This document shows, piece by piece, positions 52,604 to 60,442 of a stretch of 64,000 nt of DNA (the stretch's first letter is position 1; each line of letters opens with the position of its first letter). Source of the stretch: Gorillibacterium timonense (GTDB taxonomy: Bacteria; Bacillota; Bacilli; Paenibacillales; NBRC-103111). The translations under genes and the position numbers were made by a program. Where the stretch lies: positions 1,550,001 through 1,614,000 of the forward strand of contig NZ_LN881724.1 of assembly GCF_001457415.1 (NCBI RefSeq). The letters are read 5' to 3'. The notes under the pieces were generated by a model. That model was not told the origin of the DNA, made no database searches, and saw only the letters and a list, made by a program, of their open reading frames with translations.

Positions 52604-55255
52604 ATGAGCCTCGTTAAAATTACCGAAGTAACGGAGCAATTCGACATTACCTCACGGACTCTTCGCTATTATGAACAGATGGGCATTTTGGCGAGTGTTC
52701 GCTTGCCTCTGGAGAAATATCGTTTCTACGACGAAGCGAACCTTAAGCGCTTACAGCAGATCATGGTTCTGCGCAAAATGCAAATTCCGATCAAGGACAT
52801 CATCAAGATCTACGAAAACCAGGATATGACGGTGCTTGTTCAAATTTTTGTCCAGCGTATCGACGCCATTGATAACGAGATCGAGGCTTTGTCCGAGTTG
52901 AAATCCCTTGTGAATGAATTTTTGCAAGCTATGATGGACAATGGAATCTCTCATATCTCTGCCTTGCCGCTGCTCTATGAACGTCTGGAAGATCAGATTC
53001 TGGCACAGAGCAAAGAGAAGAAAGGGGCCATGTCTCGCTTAAAGGAAGTATCAGACAAGCTGGCCAAGCCCCTTGAGCTTACCTTACTGGAACTGCCGCC
53101 TATGCGTATGCTTTCCTCGAAGAGGAAGGACAGTGGCCAATCGGATGCAGATGGGTTCTGGAACACCCTGGCAAGCCGACAAATTCCTTTTGGAATTCCG
53201 GGAAGCCGCGACTTCTTTGAATTCCAGACCGATGAAGACATCATTCTTATGCAAAAGGTTACCGACACTTTTCAAAACGATACCGACTTTTCTGACATTC
53301 ACATGGAGGGAGGCTTGTTTGCGGTAGGCGCGGCTTACGTAGATGAGGACATGGGCGACCTCCATCAGCGGATGATCCATAGCTTCGATGACAATCTCTA
53401 TTACGAGGTGGACTATCGCCATGATGGCCGACTCCGTCAGGAAACCTTGGTAGAAGCGGTGATTTCCCAAGACAGCCAAAGGGAACGGGTGCAGCTGTAT
53501 TTGCCCATAAAAAGACGAATGCTGCAGGCCGAGCACTTTGAGCCATTTCGGCAAATCACCGGACCTTCAGCAGAGGAGATCGTGGCAGCCAACCCTGCTT
53601 TACACGAGTATTCCGTTGACTTTCATAAGATAACCCCTATCTATGATCCGCACTATAGGGTGCTTGAGAATGGGGAAGCGGAGTTTATCGCCTGGATCAC
53701 TCCTCGCATGCTGTCCACCAACATCGCGGTGAAAATCCCTTTTCGAGTGGAGATTGAATTCCTGGCGGAAAGCCAGAGCGAAGCCTATCAATATGGAGCG
53801 GATGAAGGAAGCCTGTGGTTTTCTCATGGCAGCCATACCTACACCATGAATGCCCAGAACAATGCAGATCCCCATTTCTCCAAGCACGCGATCAAATTCA
53901 ATCAGCCGATGATCGGGAACACTTATCTTTATCCCCAGATCGGCAACTTCCAGCACGATCAGTACAACAAGCTAACCTGGATCATTGGGGAAAAGCACTT
54001 TGCGGTGATTCTGAACGGCGATGTACGGTTTTGCTCAGACAACATGCCCTACATGGCGCTGGATCTCCATTGGCAAAAACCGCAAACCCTCTTCCTGGGC
54101 TCAAATGGGCAGGGAAAAAAGCGGTTCCGTTCCATCACCATTTCCCAATTAAAGACAAGTCCGAAAATCAAATTAAAAAAAGGAGAATTGGTCATGACAG
54201 CAACCAAACCAAGCAACAACAGGCTTCCTCATCTTCACCAGCTAATCACCTTGCATTACGGAGAAAACTACTGGTTTAACGGCTGTGCCCGCTTTCTGAT
54301 GGAATGTCTTGGCGAATCCGATTACGATTACTGGTTTTTTGCTGGCCTTATCGGGGAGAATTTCACGCAGGTGTACTCTCGTAATCATTTCCGAGGGGAT
54401 GGGCCGTTAGACTATCGTTTAAGCGAAAAAGGCAATTACGAGGTGGTTGAGGAGATCTTTGCACAATGTGGCTATGCCAGCAGCTTTGTCCCGCTCAAGC
54501 AGATTTTAAACAACAGGGAGATGTATGTGCAGACGCTGATGGCTTATATCGACAAAGGAATTCCCGTCATCTTCAATGACCACGGCAACAATCCCAATGA
54601 CCGATACAGCTGGGGAGTGCTTGTGGGGTATGAAGACTATGGCAAGACCCTGCTCTACCTGTTCGGGGATGTGGCCGAGCCGGATCGTATATCCGTGGAT
54701 GATTTGCTGCCAGCTGATTATTTGGCGGATGGTGACCATTGCAATGGCTGGCTCTTTATTGGCGAGAAGAAAAAGGATGTCTCGCTTGCGGAACTGTATC
54801 GGAAGCGGATCGAAACCTTGCCGGAGCTTCTGACCTTTGAAAACCAAAACTATCTCTTTGGAGCGAAGGCTTATCGGGCCTGGGCGGATGATATCGAGAA
54901 CGGCAAATTTGACTCCATAAAGCCGGAGGTCTTTGACGATTGGGCAATGTATAAGGTGTACGTCTGCAACCTCGCGACGAATAGCGGCGGGAGTCAAGGA
55001 TTCTTGACGAAGGCGCAGGAGCTGAATCCGGATTTGTCTTTCTTGGAAGAGGTGCGTGAGCAATACCGGCAAACCGGTCATCTGTGGAATGATCAACACG
55101 GGGAAGACTTGGAGGCATTAGGCGGAGGCTTCAATATCACCTTGGATACTCTTCAAGATCGGGTGAAGCGCGATCGAATTGTTGCGAAGATCCGGGAGTT
55201 TGCCGTCTGCATGGATCAGGTGCAGGCGATATTGAACGAGAATTTAGCTAAGTAA
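52604..55255 (+). CDS. MerR-type regulator fused to a beta-sandwich and a BtrH-like domain
   Basis: 883 residues in one open frame. Residues 1-115: MerR HTH (ITEVTEQFDITSRTLRYYEQ) and coiled dimerisation helix. About 158-305: GyrI/BmrR-like effector domain ending in LYLPIKRR. About 306-528: beta-rich domain with Trp/Tyr-rich strands (lectin or glucanase-like in look). About 540-883: a domain with HYGENYWFNGCARFLME (His551, Cys561) and FNDHGNN that recalls BtrH/C39-like cysteine peptidase or acyl-transfer proteins; this is a guess. In frame at 54194 is an ATG with AAAAAAAGGAG 8 bases upstream, a likely relict start of a separate C-terminal gene (353 residues). Base composition is intermediate between core and island. 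Confidence 0.8.
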   Translation: MSLVKITEVTEQFDITSRTLRYYEQMGILASVRLPLEKYRFYDEANLKRLQQIMVLRKMQIPIKDIIKIYENQDMTVLVQIFVQRIDAIDNEIEALSELKSLVNEFLQAMMDNGISHISALPLLYERLEDQILAQSKEKKGAMSRLKEVSDKLAKPLELTLLELPPMRMLSSKRKDSGQSDADGFWNTLASRQIPFGIPGSRDFFEFQTDEDIILMQKVTDTFQNDTDFSDIHMEGGLFAVGAAYVDEDMGDLHQRMIHSFDDNLYYEVDYRHDGRLRQETLVEAVISQDSQRERVQLYLPIKRRMLQAEHFEPFRQITGPSAEEIVAANPALHEYSVDFHKITPIYDPHYRVLENGEAEFIAWITPRMLSTNIAVKIPFRVEIEFLAESQSEAYQYGADEGSLWFSHGSHTYTMNAQNNADPHFSKHAIKFNQPMIGNTYLYPQIGNFQHDQYNKLTWIIGEKHFAVILNGDVRFCSDNMPYMALDLHWQKPQTLFLGSNGQGKKRFRSITISQLKTSPKIKLKKGELVMTATKPSNNRLPHLHQLITLHYGENYWFNGCARFLMECLGESDYDYWFFAGLIGENFTQVYSRNHFRGDGPLDYRLSEKGNYEVVEEIFAQCGYASSFVPLKQILNNREMYVQTLMAYIDKGIPVIFNDHGNNPNDRYSWGVLVGYEDYGKTLLYLFGDVAEPDRISVDDLLPADYLADGDHCNGWLFIGEKKKDVSLAELYRKRIETLPELLTFENQNYLFGAKAYRAWADDIENGKFDSIKPEVFDDWAMYKVYVCNLATNSGGSQGFLTKAQELNPDLSFLEEVREQYRQTGHLWNDQHGEDLEALGGGFNITLDTLQDRVKRDRIVAKIREFAVCMDQVQAILNENLAK
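54194..55255 (+). CDS. Possible internal translation product of the MerR fusion gene
   Basis: Same frame as the 883-residue protein, starting at ATG 54194 after AAAAAAAGGAG. Product of 353 residues would be the C-terminal BtrH-like domain alone. Listed as an alternative start, not a separate gene. Confidence 0.45.
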   Translation: MTATKPSNNRLPHLHQLITLHYGENYWFNGCARFLMECLGESDYDYWFFAGLIGENFTQVYSRNHFRGDGPLDYRLSEKGNYEVVEEIFAQCGYASSFVPLKQILNNREMYVQTLMAYIDKGIPVIFNDHGNNPNDRYSWGVLVGYEDYGKTLLYLFGDVAEPDRISVDDLLPADYLADGDHCNGWLFIGEKKKDVSLAELYRKRIETLPELLTFENQNYLFGAKAYRAWADDIENGKFDSIKPEVFDDWAMYKVYVCNLATNSGGSQGFLTKAQELNPDLSFLEEVREQYRQTGHLWNDQHGEDLEALGGGFNITLDTLQDRVKRDRIVAKIREFAVCMDQVQAILNENLAK

Positions 55256-55293
55256 AAAGATAAAAGGATGCTCATTAATGCAAAAATTCATCT

Positions 55294-55329
55294 AGAGCGT
55301 GTCTTCGAACGCATTTGAAGACACGCTCT
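55294..55329. repeat. Palindromic copy of the dispersed repeat (right edge)
   Basis: Inverted arms AGAGCGTGTCTTCGAA / TTTGAAGACACGCTCT with one mismatch and a four-base loop, no T-run. The right arm is the exact 16-mer found at 45047. Confidence 0.8.
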
Positions 55330-55626
55330 AATCGAAAAAGGAACTCACCAAATGGAGGTGAAAGGAATTCATCTAAAGTGCCAAACGCCAATCGACCTAT
55401 ATGGAAGACAGGTTTACTTATGAAGAAATCCTCCGAATATGGGTTACCCCAAGATTGGAACAACGATGGAGTATATGGACCCGAGCGATATATTTAAGCT
55501 CATATATGGTGTGATGATACGATAAATAAGTATCGCTAATCATGATTTCAAATAGCGGTAAAATGGATGGGGCAATGGCATAGTGAGAAGAAGAATCACA
55601 GATTAGAAATCGCTTTCAAAAAAAGA
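55330..55626. other. Gap with no supported gene
   Basis: Short reading frames only (for example 55421-55498, 25 codons after a weak ribosome site). Composition is AT-rich. I see no convincing coding sequence; it may be debris at the edge of the accessory region. Confidence 0.5.
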
Positions 55627-55655
55627 TTGACAGAATGAAAACGGATACATATAAT
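55627..55655 (+). promoter_or_regulatory. Consensus sigma-A promoter of a candidate small RNA
   Basis: TTGACA (55627-55632), exactly 17 bases, TATAAT (55650-55655): both hexamers are perfect. Predicted start near 55662. Confidence 0.85.
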
Positions 55656-55661
55656 AAAAGT

Positions 55662-55735
55662 ACAGTATGGTTTCTCTCCACTCCTATCCGAATTTGCACT
55701 CTGTGCACGCCGCCATTGTTGGCGGCTTTTTTTTT
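55662..55735 (+). ncRNA. Candidate small RNA, about 74 nt
   Basis: Between a perfect sigma-A promoter and a strong terminator (GCCGCC-ATTGTT-GGCGGC plus nine T residues, 55709-55735) there is no ORF with a ribosome site. The transcript would have a pyrimidine-rich, unpaired-looking stretch TTTCTCTCCACTCCTATCC at 55673-55691 containing CTCC words complementary to Shine-Dalgarno sequences, a small hairpin TGCAC-TCT-GTGCA (55695-55707), then the terminator hairpin. That is the layout of trans-acting Firmicutes sRNAs such as RsaE/RoxS, though the sequence is not that family as far as I can tell. Confidence 0.6.
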
Positions 55736-56033
55736 ATTTCCTGGAGCAATCAAAAAATATTTTTTGCCTAACCTGCAACCTTTAGCGCCGAATCTTCGTC
55801 TGGATGAAGGAAACACTTTACAGCTGACGCTTGGTAACGGGAGTTCCCTCTCGATTTCCAGTTAGAAGGATGCTTTACATAGCATTATAGCGATTTTTTC
55901 CGACAAAGATCTGGAAATGGCAATTGCTAGATTGCAGGGAATACGTTATCCTAGTAGAAAGCTATGTTTTGATCGACAGATTTCTATCTCCCTTTACATA
56001 GAGTCGAGACGTTGGAATTTTTCTTTCTTTTAC
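55736..56033. other. Gap between small RNA and ECF sigma gene
   Basis: No ORF with a usable start and no RNA that I can support; several short AT-rich inverted repeats. Confidence 0.5.
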
Positions 56034-56061
56034 CGAAACTTTATATCCCGGGCAGAGTCTA
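56034..56061 (+). promoter_or_regulatory. ECF-type promoter upstream of the sigma gene
   Basis: CGAAAC (56034-56039), 16-base spacer, AGTCTA (56056-56061), close to the TGAAAC-N16-CGTCTA pattern of SigW/SigX-class promoters. It suggests the sigma factor activates its own operon. Confidence 0.6.
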
Positions 56062-56121
56062 ATGGTAAGAATAACCTGCCTGCGGGAATTTTTATAGAGC
56101 AAGGCAGGAGGCTAACAGGCC

Positions 56122-56691
56122 ATGACCGATTCCCAGTTGATCAGAGAAATCAAGGACGGCAACGCAGAGCTGTATGCGGAATTGATGCAGCGATATGAAC
56201 GCAAGATTTACGCGTTTATCTTCCATATGCTCAAGAGCGCCAAGATGGAAGCCGCTGTCGATGATCTGTCACAGGAAACGTTTTACAAGGCATACCGGAG
56301 CCTTCAGACTTTTCGCGAGGTCGAGGCTTCTTTCTCGACTTGGCTTTACACGATTGCGCGCAATACCGTGCTGAGCGAGCTTCGTAAGCAAAAGCACATC
56401 AAGGTGTCTTTGGAGCAAAGCGGACTTACCCCGCTGGCACAGGCGGAGCTCATGCCGGAACATACGGTTCTGCGGAACGAAAAGGTTTCCCTCGTACGGG
56501 AAGCGATCAACAATCTTCCGGAGAAGCAGCGTTCCGCCCTGATCCTCCGGGAATACGATCAACTGGACTATCAGGAGATCGCAAGCATTCTCGGTCAAAC
56601 CGTCAGCGCCGTCAAATCCTTGCTCTTCCGCGCCCGCGCAAGTGTCAAGATCCAGCTCGAGCCCTATTATTTCGATACGATTTTTGACTGA
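56122..56691 (+). CDS. ECF RNA polymerase sigma factor
   Basis: 189 residues. Region 2 (about 20-95: VDDLSQETFYKAYRSLQTFR, FSTWLYTIARN) and region 4 (about 125-180: LPEKQRSALILREYDQLDYQ, EIASILGQTVSAVKSLLFRAR) are complete. GGAGG precedes the ATG. An anti-sigma gene follows 88 bases later, so a membrane stress response is likely; the subgroup (SigX/SigY/SigW-like) cannot be fixed from sequence alone. Confidence 0.95.
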   Translation: MTDSQLIREIKDGNAELYAELMQRYERKIYAFIFHMLKSAKMEAAVDDLSQETFYKAYRSLQTFREVEASFSTWLYTIARNTVLSELRKQKHIKVSLEQSGLTPLAQAELMPEHTVLRNEKVSLVREAINNLPEKQRSALILREYDQLDYQEIASILGQTVSAVKSLLFRARASVKIQLEPYYFDTIFD

Positions 56692-56779
56692 TTCATTGTC
56701 TGGCTGATCATCGCATTTCCATCTAGCGGTGTACGCTCTTCTTGCGGGCAGTGGATCGGCAGCAAAGGGTGAGCCGCGG

Positions 56780-57400
56780 ATGAATTGCTCGCAAGCAGAA
56801 GAGATGCTTGGCGTATATTTTGATTTGCCGGAAGGTGATTCCCGGCGTGCAGAGGTAGAAGAGCACATACGGGAATGTCCCGCCTGTGCGGAAGAATTTC
56901 ACCTGTGGGAAGAAAGCAGCAGCCTGATCCAAAGTGGGGCATTGCTCGATGAAATGGAGCCGTTGCCTGAATCCGTGAGCTCTCAGGTGATGGCAAGGAT
57001 CTATCAAGACGAATCCTGGCGCATTCCCGCGAGCGAGAGAACCTATTCCATGCCCTACAAGACACGGCGCAATTTGTTTGCGGTCATCGCGTTGTGCCTC
57101 GCTTTGTTTAGCGTAAGCTTCTATTATTCGCTCAGCCATCCGCCGCGAGCGGAGCAAGCCGCCCCCGCAGAGCATAGCGCTCTCTTCGGCTTTCATCAAA
57201 CGGCCAGCTACTCTCCGGATGATAGGACGGATGTGGATACCTTGTCCAAGTCGGCCGTAGCCAGTTCGAATTCGTTTTTTATCGAACCGGCAAAGCTGGG
57301 ACCGATTCGCGAAGCCCCGAATTATTGGTTGGCGGTCTCCCTGATGGGCCTCATGTCGACTCTGTTGACCATGAATTGGTTTGCCCGAACAAAAGCATAG
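56780..57400 (+). CDS. Zinc-binding anti-sigma factor, membrane-anchored
   Basis: 206 residues from ATG 56780 (AAAGGGTGAG upstream). N-terminal ZAS motif HIRECPAC (H-x3-C-x2-C), one TM at about 98-118 (LFAVIALCLALFSVSFYY), an outer linker and a second hydrophobic stretch near the C terminus (YWLAVSLMGLMSTLL). It would hold the sigma factor at the membrane until cleaved. PrsW (7452) is a candidate protease, not shown. Confidence 0.88.
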   Translation: MNCSQAEEMLGVYFDLPEGDSRRAEVEEHIRECPACAEEFHLWEESSSLIQSGALLDEMEPLPESVSSQVMARIYQDESWRIPASERTYSMPYKTRRNLFAVIALCLALFSVSFYYSLSHPPRAEQAAPAEHSALFGFHQTASYSPDDRTDVDTLSKSAVASSNSFFIEPAKLGPIREAPNYWLAVSLMGLMSTLLTMNWFARTKA

Positions 57401-57409
57401 CATGCGGAG

Positions 57410-57435
57410 GAGACGGCGAAAGCCGTCTCTTTTAT
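57410..57435 (+). terminator. Terminator of the sigma/anti-sigma operon
   Basis: GAGACGGC-GAAA-GCCGTCTC followed by TTTTAT. Confidence 0.85.
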
Positions 57436-57500
57436 GTCTAATATTCCATTCGATAGGCGATACTGTTACGAGATAATCGGTGAACAGGGAGGTCTTGAGA

Positions 57501-58619
57501 ATGAACCTAGCGGATATGCTTACGTATGCGGATATTCATGATCTCGGTCGGATTGCGAAAACCTATGAACTGCCCTGCAATCCCCATTCGAAAAATGAAT
57601 TGATCCAGTCGATCTTGACGGCGATCAGCCGAACCGATCGGCTCGGGGAAGAATTCGGCCGTATGGATTGGAACGAGCTGAGGTTTCTCAATTCCTTGCT
57701 GTTCGATGAACGGGATTCCTTTAGTCTAGAGGAACTGACCGGGCGCGTAATGCTCGGCATCCATGATCCCGAAGTCAAGAAGCAGGCGAACGCGCGCGAG
57801 ACGATTGCCCGTTTTAAGCATCGCGGCTGGCTCTTCGCCGGCCATCATCGCAATAACAAATACTTGTTTTTACTTCCCGAGGATTTGAAAAGACGCTTCC
57901 GTGAAGCGCTTAGCCGCCGCTTTCAAGCCGAGCTGGAGCAGAGCCAACAGACGCCTCCGGCCTACCGGGAGGAAGGCGAGCAATTCACAGCCGACTTTTA
58001 TCAGTTTCTTCACTACCTTTCTCAAAACGAGCTTCTGCTCAATGCGGAAGGCTTTCTTTATAAACGGAGTCTTCAACAACTAACGGACCGATTTTCCATT
58101 GAGGAAGAGGCCTTGCCGAAAACGGCTTGGAGATTTGGATATGGCCGTAAGTTCAGAGAATATCCAGCCCGGTTTTCCTTGATGTACGACTACGGCTATT
58201 ATAACGGGCTCATCGAGGAGCAAGGAAATGTACTGAGGCTTACGGATCCGGGAAGATTCCGCGTGCTGGAAAACCGCAGAGAGGAGCTTACCCAGGTGTA
58301 CCGATTTTGGCTTCGGCTTTACAAGGGGCCGATTCCAAACCTTTCCTCCTTGGTCCAGTGGATCGCCCTCTTGTCCAAACCGTGGACATCCGTATCCTCG
58401 CTCAGCCGAGTGCTCGCTCCACTGATCAAGCCGTTCTACTATGATACTCCGGAAGCGATCCTGACTGATCGTGTCATACCGATGATGATCCATTTGGGCC
58501 TCGTGCGCTTCGGGGAGTTCCCTGATCGCGGTTCCTTCCTTCAAGTAACGCGGATGGGAGCGAAAATGGTACAGGGCATAACCGTGTCGGAGGAAGACCG
58601 GATCATCCTTCCAGAATGA
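57501..58619 (+). CDS. Conserved protein of unknown function, SAP-like N terminus
   Basis: 372 residues. The first 35 residues (LADMLTYADIHDLGRIAKTY) look like a SAP-type helix-extension-helix nucleic-acid binding module; the rest is helical with many Arg/Phe/Tyr and recalls the N-terminal region of XPB/helicase-associated proteins. No Walker or nuclease motif. AGGGAGG precedes ATG 57501. Cytoplasmic (no TM). Function not assigned. Confidence 0.7.
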   Translation: MNLADMLTYADIHDLGRIAKTYELPCNPHSKNELIQSILTAISRTDRLGEEFGRMDWNELRFLNSLLFDERDSFSLEELTGRVMLGIHDPEVKKQANARETIARFKHRGWLFAGHHRNNKYLFLLPEDLKRRFREALSRRFQAELEQSQQTPPAYREEGEQFTADFYQFLHYLSQNELLLNAEGFLYKRSLQQLTDRFSIEEEALPKTAWRFGYGRKFREYPARFSLMYDYGYYNGLIEEQGNVLRLTDPGRFRVLENRREELTQVYRFWLRLYKGPIPNLSSLVQWIALLSKPWTSVSSLSRVLAPLIKPFYYDTPEAILTDRVIPMMIHLGLVRFGEFPDRGSFLQVTRMGAKMVQGITVSEEDRIILPE

Positions 58620-58721
58620 CGAAGCGATGAGGAAAAGAAGGAATGGAGGTCGTCGAAGGCGAAAGAATAGGGAGATTGCGGCTTTCGCTTTCTCAGGCAT
58701 GTTATCCAACCGTCCAAAATC

Positions 58722-58742
58722 CGGTTTGAAAACACGCGCTAG
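58722..58742 (+). repeat. Dispersed short repeat, copy 4
   Basis: CCGGTTTGAAAACACGCGCT, matching the 45044 and 55310 copies in orientation. In the gap between the 57501 gene and ypjA. Confidence 0.55.
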
Positions 58743-58768
58743 CAGACCGAAGGGGGAACATTCAATTT

Positions 58769-59449
58769 ATGCGCAGGCTTTGGAGTTGGGTCCGGATTGT
58801 CCTCATCTCGAGGACCATGCTGTGGACCTTATTTGTGATCAATCTGCTGGGCACGATTTACGGGTATTATTGGTATGGAGCACAGCTGGTCGATGTTTCG
58901 GAGACGAAGCCGTTATGGATGCTGATCCTTGTCCCGGATAGTCCTACCGGGAGTTTCTTCTTTACCCTTGCCCTCATCGGTTTGTTGATCGATTCTTATC
59001 GGCGCGGAGACGGAACGGTCGGAAATCGCTTAGCACCGACATCGAACGGCATGAAGCGGTTGACCGTGCGGAGTGCGATCGAAGCGCTGGCTTGTGCGGC
59101 TTCGTTCAAATACGGCATCTGGGCGGTAGCCATTATCGTCGTTTCCGATCTGGCGGGGAGTCCGAACTCCTGGGTGGATGTCATGCTGTCGGTTTCCCAT
59201 CTTGGAATGGCGTTTGAGGCCGTTCTGTTTGCGAGATATTTCCGTCTGGACGAGCGTTCGCTCGCTATCGGCGCAATCTGGCTTTACGCCAGCGATCTTG
59301 TCGATTATACCTTCGGCGTGTATCCGAACTTGTCGGACGTGCTGCTGGACAGTGTTCCCGCTGTAGCCGCTTGGACGACTCTGCTGAGCTCTCTCACAAT
59401 CTACCTCTTCTGGAGGCTTGGCAAGAAGAAGCCGGACTTGCTGTCATAA
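58769..59449 (+). CDS. ypjA: YpjA-like membrane protein (DUF1405)
   Basis: 226 residues, five or six hydrophobic segments with INLLGTIYGYYWYGAQL near the N terminus and DYTFGVYPNLSD near the C terminus, typical of DUF1405 proteins. Role unknown. From here on the order ypjA-ypjB-ypjC-mazG-dapB-mgsA-bshB1 agrees with B. subtilis. Confidence 0.88.
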   Translation: MRRLWSWVRIVLISRTMLWTLFVINLLGTIYGYYWYGAQLVDVSETKPLWMLILVPDSPTGSFFFTLALIGLLIDSYRRGDGTVGNRLAPTSNGMKRLTVRSAIEALACAASFKYGIWAVAIIVVSDLAGSPNSWVDVMLSVSHLGMAFEAVLFARYFRLDERSLAIGAIWLYASDLVDYTFGVYPNLSDVLLDSVPAVAAWTTLLSSLTIYLFWRLGKKKPDLLS

Positions 59450-59491
59450 AGCGGGACATCCCTCCATAGCATGATAGGGGAGGGGTGAAGG

Positions 59492-60379
59492 ATGAGCTCG
59501 AGATTCGGATTGCCCAGAATGCTGTGCAGGGCTTGCGTTATGATTTTAGCGGTGGGGTTGTTGCTCTCAGTATCCGCCTGCGCGAAGGATGCCAAGGCGC
59601 CGAGAGGGGCTACTGCGGTAACGACGGAGGAGCAGACCGAGGTCGCTGCATTAGATCGCTTGGCAGAAGAGGCGGAGAAGCTGACGAAGGAGGGCAAGAT
59701 TGCCGAAGCCCGCATCCGCTTGAATACACTCGGTGAAAAAATGATCGCAACCCGCTTTCATGGAATAACGGGACTTGAAGGGGTACGGTCTTTGTCGGAT
59801 GCGATCCTTTCCGCTCAACGATCGTATAATCAAGCTCGGTTTTCCGAGACGCGCGCACTTGAAGCGCTCGCACAAATTCGCCTGATTACGGATGCCATGC
59901 TTCATTCCGATAATCCCTTATGGCATCGCTCCTATAAGCTGATGAAAGACGGCGTGTCCCGAATGGAAGCGGCAGTGGCGGAAGGCGATTCGGCCGGTTT
60001 AAAAGGGGCTTACCAAGACTTGAAGCAGCATTATCAGCAAATCCGTCCCGCGGTTACGGTGAAAACTCCTCCGGAACGAATGGAGAAGCTGGACTCCGTC
60101 ATCGCCTACTTCGACCGGCAGCTGACGGCAGGTCAACTGTCAGGCGAGGGGGGGCTGGCTGCTCTAAAGCAGCTGGACGGGAGTATAGACGAGCTATTTG
60201 ATCGTAAGGAAGACCGAACGGCTTATTTGCCGCTATCCCGAGCGGAACGACCGCTTCTCTGGACCTTCGGCATCGGGACGCTCCTGACCGCCGTACTGAG
60301 CTTTGTCGGGTGGAGGATGTATCATTCGGACAAGAGGCTCGTACGGGTGAATCGCGACCAGCTTCGTAAGCGAAGCTGA
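59492..60379 (+). CDS. ypjB: Sporulation protein YpjB
   Basis: 295 residues with N-terminal signal and lipobox-like VSAC, a long helical middle with TKEGKIAEARIRLNTLGEKM, a C-terminal TM (about 252-275) and a basic tail. In B. subtilis YpjB is a sigma-F-linked sporulation protein of unclear task. GGGGAGGGGTG precedes the ATG. Confidence 0.85.
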   Translation: MSSRFGLPRMLCRACVMILAVGLLLSVSACAKDAKAPRGATAVTTEEQTEVAALDRLAEEAEKLTKEGKIAEARIRLNTLGEKMIATRFHGITGLEGVRSLSDAILSAQRSYNQARFSETRALEALAQIRLITDAMLHSDNPLWHRSYKLMKDGVSRMEAAVAEGDSAGLKGAYQDLKQHYQQIRPAVTVKTPPERMEKLDSVIAYFDRQLTAGQLSGEGGLAALKQLDGSIDELFDRKEDRTAYLPLSRAERPLLWTFGIGTLLTAVLSFVGWRMYHSDKRLVRVNRDQLRKRS

Positions 60380-60407
60380 ACCGATGCGATAACCACGAGA
60401 GAAAGAG

Positions 60408-60435
60408 AAAGCCGCTCCCGACGGGGGCGGCTTTG
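60408..60435. terminator. Bidirectional terminator, ypjB and yitT-type gene
   Basis: AAAGCCGCTCCC / GGGGGCGGCTTT stem between convergent genes, with T-rich flank on the plus side. Confidence 0.75.
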
Positions 60436-60442
60436 CTTGCTA

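Noticed and set aside
55315..55497. 60-codon frame right of the palindromic repeat
   Set aside because: Starts with TTG inside the repeat and lacks a ribosome site; only a weak 25-codon alternative at 55421.
55635..55865. 76-codon frame after the small-RNA promoter
   Set aside because: Its ATG lies within the promoter spacer and the frame runs through the strong terminator; no ribosome site.
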